64,000 bases of DNA from Pomphorhynchus laevis (lineage: Eukaryota > Acanthocephala > Palaeacanthocephala > Echinorhynchida > Pomphorhynchidae). The notes below the pieces were generated by a model. The model did not search any database. It worked only from the letters and a program-made list of their open reading frames with translations, and was not told where the DNA came from. The stretch covers positions 124,001 to 188,000 of the forward strand of contig WNNJ02000803.1 of assembly GCA_012934845.2 (NCBI GenBank), read 5' to 3'. Positions 1 through 10,395 of this stretch are shown piece after piece; within the stretch, counting starts at the first letter, position 1, and every line of letters begins with the position of its first letter. The translations under genes and the position numbers were made by a program.

Positions 1-414
1 TCTTACATTGGATAGGATAACATATCTACATCGATCAGCGGTGTGTTTCCAATTATTACCTATTTGCAATTCGAGACCACACGTGACACTGCGGATGGTG
101 TATGTTGACTTATTGTTGACGCTTATTCCTTCTTTTTGACAGTTCCATTATCAGACATATGACCATGATTCAAAACCTGACAATATGAATATTCATCATT
201 AGTGACATCAGGTAAATGCACTGGAATCAACATGGCTACAGTCTTACCCTCTACAGTTAAATCTATATTCATTGGATTATTTGCAAAACTTGAGGAGGGG
301 TATATAGAGTTAAGACTTGATGAGGAATATATTGTCAGAATAGCTTCCATCACTATGAGTGGAATTTTCAACATTCTTAGTAGATTTGGAAATAAGAACT
401 TCCCTACTTAAAAA
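1..414. other. Unassigned left-edge sequence
   Basis: No element family seen elsewhere in the window matches this stretch. It carries a short open frame on the minus strand (374-123, 83 codons, rich in Ser/Asn at its start) and an overlapping one on the plus strand (202-411, 69 codons). Neither shows a motif I recognise, and two overlapping short frames in opposite directions are expected by chance. It ends where the A-rich 3' tail of the neighbouring LINE begins. It may be the edge of an older repeat or plain non-coding DNA. Confidence 0.3.
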
Positions 415-2935
415 AAGATTTATTTTAACGTGGCAAATGCGTGCCAGCGCACGCTTAAATGACCACAACAAAACAAAAATGTAAATCATGTGTCGAGAAG
501 GTGGGAACGGAGGAGGTGTTTGAATATGATAAAGGAGGAAGCGCGGCGGACGTCGAGAGGGAGTTGATTCCAGGCGAGTGTGGCGGCGACGAGGAAATCG
601 GAGACCGTAGTTGTTGGAGTAATTAGGAACGTGGAGTAAGAGGGTATGACGGGAACGCAGCGATAGCGAGGTGGGGCGAGTATCGTCTAAGAAAGGAAGG
701 TTGATGAACGATGGGGAGCCGACAGCGATGAGACGAAAAGTTACGAGAAGAAGGCGGAGTTTGATGCGGATGTAGATGGTGGGCCAGGAGAGTTGGACAA
801 AATATGTGGATGTGTGGTCGAAGCGACGGAGACGAAAGAGCACTCGAACGGCGGTGTTGATTATTCGTTGTAGGGGTAGGATGATGGATTTTGGAGAATT
901 GGCGAAAAGGCTAAGGCAGTAATCGATTTTAGGGAAAAGAAGCGATGAAAGAAGAGGCATACAAGAACGGAAGTCGATAAGGGGCGGATACGGCGTATGT
1001 CACAGAGAATTAAGTTAGATGAGCGTTCCTTGTCGTGGACGAAGGGTTTAAGGGACAGGTGATCATCGAAATGGAAGCCTAAGAAAGTGAGATTGTGGAC
1101 TATGGGGATGATCGATGAGGCAAAATATACAGTGGGAGGAGCTATGCTTCGTTTACGGGGGAGGATCCACATTATTTTTGACTTTTCGGGGTTTAGAACG
1201 AGATGGCGATTGGAGAGACGTTTGTAGATCGAAGAAAAACAGTCGGAAGCAGAAATGCCGATATCGTGTATGTGATGTGCGGGTGCATGAGCATAGATGA
1301 GGATGTCATCGGCGTATTGCATGACGTTAAAGGAGTAAGGTTTGATAAACTGAGAGAGATCGACAGGCAGAAGAGAGAAAAGGAGGGGACCTAGGACTAA
1401 ACCTTGTGGGACCCCGCAAAAAATAGTGACGTCAGGGGAGGATGATGAATTAGAACAGACGCGAAAGGTACGGTCGGATAGATATGAGGCAAACTATGCT
1501 ACGGAGGAAGAAGAAAAGCTGTAATCATACCGAAGTCGAGCAAGGAGGACGGAGTGGTCGACAATGTCGAATGCGGAGTAGAGATCGATGGAGATGCGAA
1601 CACTATATAGGGACTTGTCTCGAGAAATGAGTAAGTCGTTGTAAACTTTTAAGCATGCGATTTCAGTGTTGTGATTAGAGCGGAAATCGGATTGGAAACG
1701 AGGGTACAGATTGGATGAGGAGATAAGCCTTGATCTGTATTAAGATAAGACTTTCTAGGAGCTTAGAAAGAGTAGGGAGTAGTGAAATGGGGCGATAACT
1801 AGAAGTAAGGGAGGGGTCGAGCGATTGTTTCTTAAGGAGGGGACAAACGATTGCGGATTTCCAGTGTGAAGGGAAGATACGACTGCGGATGGACGAGTTA
1901 ATCAAGGTTGTGAGAAATGGGGATATCGATGAGCATATAGATTTTAATATGTGAGTAGGCAGGGGATCGGCAGGTGAGGTTTTGTTGGGCAAGGACATGA
2001 GGACAGATGATACTTCTGTAGGTGAGACTGGGAGAAGATGAAAGAGTTCCGGAAGAATGAGGCTAGACTGGGCAGAGTGGGATAGGATGGAGACCGGGGT
2101 GTGAGAGAGCAACGTGGATACTTTAGTCTGGAGAAATGACGAATAATCATTGGCATCGATGTTGCATGGCGAAGAGCAGCGAGCAAGGATTGAGTTAAAA
2201 GTATGCCAGAGAGTCTTAGAGTTGAAAGAAGTGATGATTTTATGCTACCAGAAAGAGTTGCATTTGGTACGTAGTAGGTTGAGATGAGACCGCCGTTGAG
2301 CAGGATAGGTATCACGGAGAGTGATACCTATATCACTGAGAGTCCGGTGATTGACTCGAAAAGCATGACGAAGTCGACGCTTTGAGAGTAGGCACTGGGT
2401 GTCAAACAATGGGGCGCGGTGCAAGCGATGGTATGGGTGAGGCTTGAAGGGTAAGAGTAGATCGAGAATGTATGTGATTTCATAGTCGAAAAGAAAGGCG
2501 AGATCGTGAGGAGAGGAATATGTTGTAGTTGGATAGAATAGAGACGATTTGAGTAAGGCAGAGCGGATAAGGGAGAGGTCTAGATTTCTCCAAGGGCGAC
2601 GTAAGATTGTAGGTGTGTGAGTAGGGGTGTTGTTGTGAGTGAGATCAAGGGTGACGAGAAAGTGATCGTATAGACCAGGATTGAAAATAGACAGTGAGGT
2701 GTAGGCAGCAAAATGATCGGGGACAGCGATGATGTCGAGTGCCCCATTAAGTATATGTGTGGGGGCAGTGGAGATTAGTTTGTAATTGTAGTTTGATAGA
2801 ATGTTGATGAACCGGATGGAATCCGTAGAAGATGGGCGGTCTAGGCGGATATTGAAGTCGCATACTTCAATACAGTCGCCTACTTTGACCGGCACTTATG
2901 CTCTTTGGAATTGATGGAAGTGATATGGGGTCCAA
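415..2935 (-). mobile_element. CR1-like LINE family A, copy A1, 5'-truncated, ORF2 broken
   Basis: Reading the minus strand, coding pieces follow the order of one CR1-type ORF2. 2895-2245 holds the C-terminal half of an APE-type endonuclease (DFNIRLDRPSS, GALDIIAVPDHF, DHFLVTLDL). 2112-1675 holds RT fingers (NKTSPADPLPTHIL, SSYRPISLLPTLSKLLE). About 1670-1323 (other frame) holds the palm entry with GVPQG. 1322-861 holds the catalytic MQYADDILIYAHAP and thumb, and 960-430 the C-terminal domain. The frame changes at least three times, so the copy is dead. ORF1 and the N-terminal endonuclease are missing, the usual 5' truncation of target-primed insertion. The 3' end has the family hairpin GCGTGC-GCTG-GCACGC followed by an A-rich tail at about 415. 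Confidence 0.9.
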
Positions 2936-3395
2936 AAGAATTACAACTCGACTGACCGACAACCAAGGGGGTAGATTCCGTCTTCAAATCATTTATCAAA
3001 GATGCGTTGCAGTACCCGCATTAGAAAGAGGCATTATGCAGAGCTGTTTTCTTTTCACCTGGAACTGAAACACTTGTCTACACATGACAATCTTCACATG
3101 AACACCGAACCTGATAATCCACAAACTTGGCAGCATCACCTCGCTATCACCTCGCTTTGTAGGTGATGGTTTTTAGGTTTTTATATCCAGGTTGTATATT
3201 CAGACTTTATCCGAGTAAAGTATCTTATTAGTTAAGATATAACTTTCTTCTGGTATAGGTTCTTTTAGGTTTAGGTTCTTCTAATTTTGGTTCTTCTTTA
3301 GGTTTTTCATTCTTCAGGAATTAAATATTTTATCTTTTAGTTAGAATAGTTTAACAATTTTTTAAGTGCAGCCGTCGGAGCAGCCGTCGGAGCCT
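2936..3395. other. Non-coding stretch with short repeats
   Basis: No coding signal. Around 3128-3175 a hairpin-forming segment (TTGGCAGCA then CACCTCGCT twice, then GTAGGTGATG) resembles a segment at about 36690. From 3250 to 3330 the word TAGGTTCTT recurs in degenerate form. Around 3370-3395 the 12-mer CAGCCGTCGGAG occurs twice in tandem. This may be the decayed 5' leader of family B, which starts downstream. Confidence 0.4.
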
Positions 3396-3475
3396 TCTCA
3401 AGTCGTTAGTCTACAAGTCGTTAGTGTGAAGCAAGTCTTAAGTCTGCAAGTCTTTAATCTGCATGTTGTTAGTTG
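3396..3475. repeat. Degenerate tandem repeat, unit like CAAGTCGTTAGTCT
   Basis: About five imperfect units of roughly 14-16 bp (CAAGTCGTTAGTCTA, CAAGTCGTTAGTGTG, CAAGTCTTAAGTCTG, CAAGTCTTTAATCTG, then a weaker one). It sits upstream of family B and the REL scrap, where other families here carry 5'-leader arrays. Its assignment to a particular element is uncertain. Confidence 0.55.
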
Positions 3476-3483
3476 TAAGTTTT

Positions 3484-3510
3484 AACAATCAAGACAAATT
3501 TTTTAACTAG
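3484..3510. repeat. Scrap matching the centre of the PLE-linked inverted repeat
   Basis: These 27 bases (beginning AACAATCAAGACAA and ending TTTTAACTAG) match 57887-57913, the centre of the large inverted repeat at 57754-58066, with one apparent length difference in the A/T run. It is probably a broken end of the same repeat family. Confidence 0.5.
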
Positions 3511-3524
3511 TGTGATTAGTTAAA

Positions 3525-3705
3525 AATGACTCTCTCTTGATACTTTGCGATTTTTTCGCATTTCGTGAAATTCAAATACAAACGTTGTTAACTTTGAGAG
3601 GTTGCACGGCGCGAATGCGTTGAATACGCATATTTCGAATAAAGTCGCTCAGAACGACATCCGTAAAATCCATAGCAAGCAATGTCTAAACGTGCATCAT
3701 AATTG
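3525..3705 (-). pseudogene. REL element scrap: C-terminal nuclease region
   Basis: On the minus strand this reads in pieces as DARLDIACYGFYGCRSER and, further on, KYQERV, closely matching the nuclease of the REL copy at 19982-22012 (ARLDIACCGFYGSRSER, AKYQERV). The nucleotide match to about 20225-20400 is visible across most of its length. Only the nuclease core is left and the frame is broken. It lies just upstream of family B coding sequence on the opposite strand, so it is an older insertion or a rearranged piece. Confidence 0.7.
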
Positions 3706-4052
3706 ATCCATCCTCGTTAGATATATTTCCTACTGGACTATCTATAAACGCAGGAACCAGTAAATGTTCAACTCCAATTATTAACGTCGCTTACACAAAT
3801 ATTCGTAGTATAGTATCGAAGATTGACGAATTTCGGAACAAATTCTTTACATATAAACCTCAAATAATCGCAGTTACCGAAACTTGGCTAAATCATGATA
3901 TTGCTGATAGTATGGTAGCTGTGGATGGGTATTCGATCATCAGGATTGATCGTAAAGTACGACGAGGAGGCGGTGTTGCACTTTATGTCGATTAATGTAT
4001 AGGTGTTGACTATTTTGAATGTTATACTGACACATATGGTACTTGTGAACTG

Positions 4053-4691
4053 ATGGTGGCGAGTCTATCCCATGTAAGAAATAAAGTTACTATTGCACTA
4101 TGTTATAGATCTCCATGTAGCTTCGTTCTCACTCAGGAATTCTCAGATATTTTGACAAAGGCAGCAATGGGTGACCGATTCCTCTGTTTAGGAGACTTCA
4201 ATATTTCCAGCATCAATATGGATGATCCTCATTCAGGAATAACATCTTCTAGTAAACTAGATCATGACTTGTGGAATTTTCTGTTAGATAGCCTACTTCT
4301 TGTTCAGCATGTATCAGCACCAACTAGGATTATGAATGATCAAAGTTCTTTGTTGGATTTAATTTTATCTAAATCATTAACAGATGTGCGTGACATTATG
4401 CATGAAGCACCCATAGGAGTTAGTGATCATTGTGTATTGCTTTTTCACTTCTCATGGATTTCAAATAATATTATCGACGAAGTCGAAACTAAAATCTTCA
4501 AGCATTGTTGGTATCGTGCGGATCAGTGTAAAATTCTTCAAGCAGCATCGACTATGAACTTTGTAGGCGCTAGCGACGATGTTGAAGATTGTTGGAAAGT
4601 TTTTCGTTCAGCAATGTGCGAAATAATAGAAAAATACGTTCCTACCAAGATCGTGCATAAAAATAAAAAAAGTGAATCCTCCGTGGTTTAA
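4053..4691 (+). pseudogene. Endonuclease part of family B ORF2
   Basis: This 212-codon open frame covers the middle and C-terminal part of an exonuclease-endonuclease-phosphatase fold. LGDFNISSINMD holds the conserved GDFN and SDHCVLLFHF the catalytic SDH near the end. The first Met lies inside the domain, so the apparent start is an artefact of the stop near 3994. The true start would be upstream of 3771. The enzyme would nick target DNA for reverse transcription. Here the RT it would serve is cut off at 5178. Confidence 0.85.
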
Positions 4692-4956
4692 TAGAGAACT
4701 TAAATCAGAACTAAGACGAAGAAACCGACTGTTTAAATTAAGCTGCAAGGACAATACTTATCGACAGGAATACGTCAATTGTCGTAACTTTTTCGAAAAG
4801 TTTAAAAAACGCAAAAAATTTAACTACGAAATGAGAATAGCTGCGGATTTTCATAGTGCACCAAAACGATTTTAGGCTCACATACGTAGAAATAGGACAA
4901 TTCCTCCCGCGATTTCGTCTCTTCGTATTAATGATAACTTTATCATATCGCCTCAA

Positions 4957-5030
4957 GATGTAGCCGATACGTTTGCGTCGACTTTTCAACTCGTAACTAA
5001 TAACACAGAGATTAACCAGCAATCTCGTGT
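4957..5030 (+). repeat. 74-bp arm of an inverted duplication (partner 5750-5823)
   Basis: This part of the family B RT region recurs as an apparently perfect reverse complement at 5750-5823, with about 720 bp between the arms. The intervening block is a family A 3' fragment on the minus strand plus about 100 bp of other sequence. No transposon ends are visible at the arms. Confidence 0.9.
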
Positions 5031-5179
5031 AAGCCATTCACGAAGTTATTTTGATGTTACTACCGAGGATGTTTATATTGAGTTAAATTCTTTACGACAT
5101 TCATCACCTGGTCCGGATGGATTACATCCCCAGATACTAAAGATATTATCTACATTTATTGCTTCACTGTTAGCTTATT

Positions 5180-5650
5180 AAAAAAAGGATTTATTTTAAC
5201 GTGGCAAATGCGTGCCAGCGCACGCTTACATGACCACAACAAAACAAAACTGTGAATCAGGTGTCGAGAAGGTGTGAACGGAGGAGGTGTTTGAATGTGA
5301 TAAAGGAGGGAGCGCGGCGGACGTCGAGAGGGAGTTGATTCCAGGCGAGTGAGGCGGCGACGAGGAAGGATCGGAGACCGTAGTTGTTGGAGTAATTAGG
5401 AACGTGGAGTAAGAGGGTATGACAGGAACAAAGCGATAGCGAGGTGGGACGAGTATCGTCTAAGAAAGGAAGGTTGATGATCGATGGGGAGCCGACAGCG
5501 ATGAGACGAAAAGTAACGAGAAGAAGGCGGAGTTTGATGCGGATGTGGATGGTGGGCCAGGAGAGTTGGGCAAAATATGTGGATGTATAGTCGAAGCGAC
5601 GGAGACGAAAGAGCACTCGAACGGCGGTGTTGATTATTCGTTGTAGAGGT
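5180..5650 (-). mobile_element. CR1-like LINE family A, copy A2, 3' fragment
   Basis: On the minus strand, 5616-5257 (119 codons) encodes the family A C-terminal domain (MLFRLRRFDYTSTYFAQLSW, RSFLVAASLAWNQLPLDV), nearly identical to A1. It is followed by the 3' UTR with the GCGTGC-GCTG-GCACGC hairpin and an A-rich tail at about 5180. The piece is 5'-truncated within the ORF2 C-terminus. It abuts the family B RT fragment at its tail, consistent with insertion into B. Confidence 0.9.
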
Positions 5651-5749
5651 AGGAAAATACTAAAACTACTATTAATTTATATCGTAAAGATGACATATTT
5701 AAATTTACAAGAAACATATTTTTGCATGAGCATTCATGCATACCATATG

Positions 5750-5823
5750 ACACGAGATTGCTGGTTAATCTCTGTGTTATTAGTTACGAGTTGAAAAGTC
5801 GACGCAAACGTATCGGCTACATC
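5750..5823 (-). repeat. Second arm of the 74-bp inverted duplication
   Basis: Reverse complement of 4957-5030 (family B RT region), apparently without mismatch. It is joined at its right end directly to a family C 3' fragment beginning near 5824. The perfect identity suggests a recent rearrangement or template-switch event rather than an ancient repeat. Confidence 0.9.
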
Positions 5824-6190
5824 GTGACTCGCGGGATCTGTGTCTTGTATGGGAGGTATTTCACAATGAACACCATGTGTTGCGTGGGCTCTTCAACATT
5901 CGATCAACTCGAGCTTTGCGAGGTCACTCGTTTTATCTTAGTCGCCAACGAATAGTACATTCTAGGACGATTCAATTTGGACAACGAATAATAAATTCAT
6001 GGAATCGTTTAAGCGATGATATTGTAAATGCGGGAACTCGGGAGCTCTTTAAACGACAGATTATTTTAAATTGTTAACTGATTTGTTTTTGATTTTCTCT
6101 TTTTCTTTTATTTTGACTATCGATTTGTCAGCAACTGTGAGCTATGCTCGTAACGTTGTCTACATAATAATAATAATAATAATATAAAAT
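5824..6190 (+). mobile_element. CR1-type LINE family C, copy C2, 3' end only
   Basis: It matches the end of the long C copy (19551-19890) with only scattered differences. It encodes the C-terminal ORF2 stretch (RSTRALRGHSFYLS, WNRLSDDIVNAG) ending at about 6077, then a 3' UTR and a (TAA)n tail. Where the long copy has a stop codon near 19581, this copy has a Trp codon at the matching place (about 5848). It was therefore copied from a less damaged source. Its 5' junction is fused to the inverted duplication arm. Confidence 0.9.
6166..6183 (+). repeat. (TAA)n tail of C2
   Basis: Short run of TAA units terminating the family C 3' UTR, as expected for CR1/I-type elements. The same kind of tail ends families E and F. 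Confidence 0.85.
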
Positions 6191-6300
6191 AAAATATAAT
6201 ACATTAAATAATGAAATTTTAAGAATTGCAACAATATGTAATGATATTGGCTTTCTTAAAAATCATTTAAATAATTTAATAGATACATATTTTAAACTAT
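6184..6300. other. A/T-rich spacer
   Basis: Low-complexity A/T sequence between the C2 tail and the HP repeat. I see nothing recognisable in it. Confidence 0.4.
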
Positions 6301-6625
6301 GTTACTAAAAAAATAACATCAAGCAGAAAATAGTAAAATATATAAATCAACACAATAATATAAAGAATAAATTTAAACTCTTAAGTGGCAAATTTTTATG
6401 GATGGATAATAAATAATATACTTTGCATTATAATAAGATACTAGATTGTTATTTCAGAGGAAATATATCATTAGCATGTATTTGGCCCCGCTGCTATGTT
6501 GAGTAGAGGAGTTAGGGGCCGAAACCTGATAGCATAGCAGTTCCTCCTGATGACCTCTAATTCTTATTCTGATACAACGTCTGTTATTTATTAGTCAATT
6601 CATAAAAATGACGTTTATTTTAAAT

Positions 6626-6656
<31 letters not shown>

Positions 6657-6790
6657 ACTTGATTAAAATTATAGAAAATCTAAAAACAATTATTAATTTT
6701 ATTATTTAATTATTAAATTTTGATTTAGCATTATTATGTTTTGTTTATTTTATAATTATATAATAATACGTAGACTCAGTTAGCTGATTT
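6300..6790 (-). repeat. HP repeat, full copy
   Basis: About 490 bp matching 42510-42990 in reverse orientation. The outer arms are imperfect inverted repeats: TTTTTATG...AATAAATAA...TTGTAT.AGAATAAGA occurs on both sides of a GC-richer core at 6484-6540. The core has interleaved complementary words: GGCCCC (6484-6489) with GGGGCC (6515-6520), and CTGCTATG (6491-6498) with CATAGCAG (6533-6540). At 12345 the same sequence directly follows an REL ORF, so on the minus strand here it may be a solo REL 3' end. No coding capacity. Confidence 0.85.
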
Positions 6791-6839
6791 AATTTGTCAA
6801 ATAAATTCGTTTTTTCGTTAAAAAAATTTATTAAGATAG

Positions 6840-6956
6840 GGGCCGAAAATATAATAGTTGAGATCGATGAAGCAGTTTTCGCCCGTCAGAAAAAATAATA
6901 GGGGGCGCATGCTTCCACAACAATGGGTTTTCGGTGGCGTGTGTAGAGAAACATCT
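6840..6956. other. Short unassigned segment upstream of A3
   Basis: About 115 bp between the HP repeat and the 5' break of family A copy A3. It matches neither. An open frame runs through it into A3, but only by chance read-through. Confidence 0.35.
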
Positions 6957-8468
6957 GAGCGTCGACTCCGCCATGCTTTCCGAGTCTATCACCGCTCTCT
7001 CAGACGCGATTTCCGCTCGATCACTCCGTCTTTCCGTGATTCCTATCTTGCTCTTTGCCGGTCTCATCTCCATCTACTAAGTACCAAATGCAACTCCCTC
7101 TGGCAGCATAAAATCATCACTTCATTCAACTCTAAGACTCTCTGGCATACTTTTAACTCAATCCTTGCTCGCTGCTCTTCGCCATGCAACATCGATGCCA
7201 ATGATTATTCGTCATTTCTCCAGACTAAATTATCCACGTTGCCCTCTCACACCCCAGTCTCCATACTATCCCACTCTGCCCAGTCTAGCCTCATCCTTCC
7301 GGAACTCTTTCATCTTCTCCCTGTATCACCTACAGAAGTATCATCTGTCCTCATGTCCTTTCCCAACAAAACCTCACCTGCCGATCCCCTGCCTACCCAC
7401 ATATTAAAATCTATATGCTCATCGATATCCCCATTTCTCACAACCTTGTTTAACTCGTCCATCCGCAGTCGTATCTTCCCTTCACACTGGAAATCCGCAA
7501 TCGTTCGTCCCCTCCTTAAGAAACAATCGCTCGACCCCTCCATTCCTTCTAGCTATCGCCCCATTTCACTACTCCCTACTCTTTCAAAGCTCTTAGAACG
7601 CCTCATCTTAATACAAATCAACGCATATCTCTCCTCATCCAATCTGTACCCTATTTTCCAATCCGCTTTTCGCTCTAATCACTCCACAGAAATCGCATGC
7701 ATAAAAGTGTACAACGACTTACTCATTTCTCGAGACAAGGCTCTATATAGTGTTCTCATCTCCCTTGACCTCTCCTCCGCATTCGACATTGTCGACCACT
7801 CCGTCCTCCTTTCTCGCCTTCGTTATGATTACGGCTTTTCTTCCTCCTCCGTAGCTTGGTTCGCCTCATATCTATCCGACCGTTCCTTTCGCGTATGTTC
7901 TAATTCATCATCCTCCCCTCCCATCCCTATTTTTTGCGGGGTTCCACAAGGTTCAGTCCTAGGTCCCCTGCTTTTCTCACTTTTGCTTGGCGATCTCCCT
8001 CCATTTATCAAACCTTACTCCTTTAACGTCATGCAATACGGCGATGACATTCTAATCTATGCTCATGCACCCGCACATTGCATACACGATATCGGCATTT
8101 CTGCCTCCAACTGTCTTTCTTCTATCTACAAACGTCTCTCCAATCTCCATCTCGTTCTAAACGCCGAAAAGTCCAAAATAATGTGGATCCTTCCCCGTAA
8201 ACCAAGCATATCTCCTCCCATTGTATCTTTTGCCTCATCGATCATCCATATAGTCCACAATCTCACTTTCATAGGCTTCCATTTCGATGATCACCTTTCC
8301 CTTAAACCCTTCGTCCGTGACAAAGTCCGCTCGTCTAACTTAATTCTTCGTGACATCCGCCGAATCCGCCCCCTTATCGACTTCCATTCTTGTATGTATC
8401 TTCTTTCATCGCTTCTTTTCCCTAATATCGATTACTGCCTTAGCCTTCTCGCCAATAGAGAAGGCTAA
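6858..8468 (+). pseudogene. Family A ORF2, RT domain (longest open copy)
   Basis: This 536-codon frame contains a nearly complete CR1-type RT, counting from about residue 34 where homology starts. It shows fingers NKTSPADPLPTHIL and SSYRPISLLPTLSKLLERL, palm SVLISLDLSSAFDIVDHSVL, template grip GVPQGSVLGPLLFSLLLGDL and catalytic MQYGDDILIYAHAP. The usual Ala of YADD is Gly, but both Asp are kept. The first 33 residues come from unrelated upstream sequence. The endonuclease is absent and the C-terminus is lost to a deletion, so the product could not retrotranspose alone. Confidence 0.85.
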
Positions 8469-8850
8469 GGATGTGGATGGCCCACCATCCACATCCGCAT
8501 CAAACTCCGCCTTCTTCTCGTTACTTTTCGTCTCATCGCTGCCGGCTCCCCATCGTTCATCAACCTTCCTTCCTTAGACGATACTCGCCCCACCTCGCTA
8601 TCGCTTCGTTCCTGTCATACCCTCTTATTCCACGTTCCTAATTAATCCAACAACTACGGTCTCCGATCTTTCCTCGTCGCCGCCTCACTCGCCTGGAATC
8701 AACTCCCTCTCGACGTCCGCCGCGCTCCCTCCTTTATCACATTCAAACACCTCCTCCGTTTACACCTTCTCGACACCTGATTCACAGTTTTGTTTTGTTG
8801 TGGTCATGTAAGCGTGCGCTGGCACGCATTTGCCACGTTAAAATAAATTG
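6957..8850 (+). mobile_element. CR1-like LINE family A, copy A3, 5'-truncated
   Basis: It begins at the family A linker (RRLRHAFRVYHRSL) after the endonuclease, runs through the whole RT, and ends with the 3' UTR and hairpin GCGTGC-GCTG-GCACGC (8812-8827), then TTAAAATAAAT at about 8848. After 8455 a stretch of roughly 120 bp present in A1 (ANSPKS... to the FDHTSTYF region) is missing, which closes the ORF. The rest of the C-terminal domain follows in another frame to about 8780. The 3' end abuts a minus-strand REL fragment, so A3 probably inserted into it. Confidence 0.9.
8812..8827 (+). other. Family A 3' hairpin
   Basis: A 6-bp stem GCGTGC/GCACGC with a 4-base loop, 20-30 bp before the A-rich 3' end. 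It is present in every family A 3' end here (near 430, 5215, 8812 and 26095). Family A' has GCGTAC/GTACGC at the same place. CR1-type RTs are known to recognise 3' UTR stem-loops, so this is a likely RT recognition site. Confidence 0.75.
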
Positions 8851-8854
8851 GTTT

Positions 8855-9640
8855 TCTTTTCTTCTTTATCAGGTGTAGTTAGCAGCACACACTTTTCCTT
8901 ATTTATATTGAATCCAAAAGCAGATCCGTGTTCGCATAGAAATTTGAATGAATTGTAGATTTGATTAGGTTCACCGACTAAATTACCATCATCCGTGTAC
9001 CAGAATTGATTGATACGAGGGAATTTGTCTTCGATGCCCTTCAATAGCGGTATGGTCGCTACTGCGTAAGCAGACATTGCTAGTACATCTCACTCTGTGA
9101 AGCCTTCGTAAGATGTTATAAATTCATTTCCAATCGATAATTGGGATGGACTATCATAGAGGTTGTGTAATATTGTAGACGTCGATGGACATATGCGAGA
9201 AATTTTGATAAGAGCTGCTGGTCTGTTAATTCTATTAAATGTATTATCTGCGTCGATCGTCAAAAGAACTGTATCAGGATTTCTGAACAAGCAATTACGA
9301 ACTGCGTGGGTGACACACTCAACTCCGGCTCGCTAGCCAGCACATTTGTAATCGTCCACAAACTTGTTGTACGTCGTTAGAAAGGAGAGAGATTAGCCTT
9401 CGGCATTATTCTTCTACTAACGTCTTCAATGCCTATAGGTATTATACCTGATTCTTTCGTTAAAGCAATTAATCTATTAGAAGTCAGTACTTTTATAGCA
9501 TAATTAGGCAAGTGTTCAGTTGACAGAGACCGTGCAAATATTGAACGAGCTTCACGCAATTGTATTGATTCGTTACCAAACTTTGTTAGCATATGCATCG
9601 AAGCCAACGCATCTATGAAGAAGGACATTATTATTGTTTT
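8855..9640 (-). pseudogene. REL element fragment: RT fingers and palm
   Basis: Minus-strand pieces 9628-9377 (HMLTKFGNESIQL, SNRLIALTKESGIIPIG, VSRRIM), 9290-9090 (LLTIDADNTFNRINRPAAL) and 9077-8838 (QFWYTDDGNLVGEP, GFNINKEKCVLLTT) line up with the intact RT at 19982-22012. The catalytic box reads YTDD. Frame changes and stops separate the pieces, and the 3' part (thumb, knuckle, nuclease) is gone where A3 abuts. It is dead and is probably the target into which A3 landed. Confidence 0.85.
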
Positions 9641-9744
9641 TTACGCTTAAGAAAATTTATAAGTGTTCTAGCTAATTACATAGAAACTTTCTTGGTTACA
9701 AACATCTTACAATTACAATTATTATAACATACTTGATTACAAAC

Positions 9745-9870
9745 TACTTACCATCGACGACAACCATCGACTACATCGACAACGACAACCATCTACGACA
9801 TCGACAACGACAACGACAACCATCGACGACATCTACAACGAAAACCATCGACGACATCGACAAAGTTAAA
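9745..9870 (+). repeat. Tandem array in REL 5' leader, unit about 24 bp
   Basis: Degenerate repeats of the type AACCATCGACGACATCGAC AACGAC, four to six units, directly upstream of the leader box at 9883. It is unrelated in sequence to the arrays in the leaders of the other REL copy (25306-25529) or family F (52224-52455), but lies in the corresponding place. Confidence 0.8.
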
Positions 9871-9882
9871 ACAATTCTTACA

Positions 9883-9904
9883 TTTGAGATAAATAACATA
9901 CAAA
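9883..9904 (+). promoter_or_regulatory. Shared leader box (REL copy, plus strand)
   Basis: Contains TTTGAGATAAATAACATAC, then AAA, only a few bases before the ATG at 9907. The same box occurs near 25271, 25530 and 26001 (minus strand) and at 52152 (plus, before a CR1-type element). Its function is unknown: an internal promoter element or a spliced-leader remnant are both possible. Confidence 0.65.
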
Positions 9905-9906
9905 TA

Positions 9907-10053
9907 ATGACACGGGGGAAGCCGTCGAACACAACAAGGTGTTGCAACTGTAATGGTTCCGCAGCAGCATGTAAACGTTGCCGATGTGCAAAAGATTCTA
10001 AGCACTGTCAACTGTCAGGCCCCGAATTGTCGCAATCAAGCAACATCTTGTGA
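9907..10053 (+). pseudogene. REL ORF start: Cys-rich finger
   Basis: It begins MTRGKPSNTTRCCNCNGSAA and continues KRCRCAKDSKHC, the same CC-x-C...C-x2-C-x-C...C module that starts the longer copies at 25186 and 25950 (both minus). The Met is supported by the matching M-x-(R/K)-GKP start in all three copies. The module is probably a small zinc-binding nucleic-acid-binding domain. The frame ends soon after at about 10053 and continues only in other frames. Confidence 0.8.
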
Positions 10054-10395
10054 TAATAACGAAGCCGAAATTATCTCAACAACTGCGTCTGCAAGCTATC
10101 CAACAATTGATTCTGCGAGCAATCTAACAATTAATACAGACAGAAACACTGTATCTACGCTAAACTCCAATTTATCAGTTTAAATAGTGGCAAGCATGGA
10201 AACCACCAGTCATGTAGATCATATATCGTATTATGGCTCGATATTTGAGGAATGCATTAAATGGCGTCCGAACATTTTTCGCCTTCCTCGATGCACAGCC
10301 AGTGTTCAGTTTGTTGGGATTCTAGCGGATCTGTACGAAGACGCTGCTTGTTCCGCAGATCGTGAGAACCAATCATTGAGAATGGCGACAATATT

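Larger units (their letters stand above)
3740..5178 (+). mobile_element. CR1/jockey-type LINE family B, endonuclease and RT start only
   Basis: From 3771 the plus strand reads as an APE-type endonuclease (INVAYTNIRSIVSKIDEF, IIAVTETWLNHDI, RRGGGVALYVD), meets one in-frame stop near 3994, and continues as 4053-4691 (LCLGDFNISSINMD, SLLDLILSK, GVSDHCVLLFHF). A frame change leads to 4672-4875 (NPPWFNRELKSELRRRNRLF), then to about 5170 (SLRHSSPGPDGLHPQILK, RT fingers). RT palm, thumb and 3' end are missing because family A sequence begins at 5180. It is related to C, D and F but diverged. Confidence 0.85.

Noticed and set aside
123-374. Protein-coding gene of 83 codons on the minus strand
   Set aside because: No recognisable motif, an overlapping frame of similar length on the other strand, and no supporting context.
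6484-6540. HDV-like ribozyme in the HP core
   Set aside because: The helix order (P1a-P2a-P1b-P2b) fits, but there is no room for P4 and no P3 or P1.1 that I can draw. I keep only the pseudoknot claim.
6484-6560. Hammerhead ribozyme in HP (CCGAAAC and CTGATGA boxes)
   Set aside because: The boxes exist, but stems I and III and an NUH site cannot be placed between them. The CCTCTAA/TTAGGGG pairing leaves two extra bases before GAAA.
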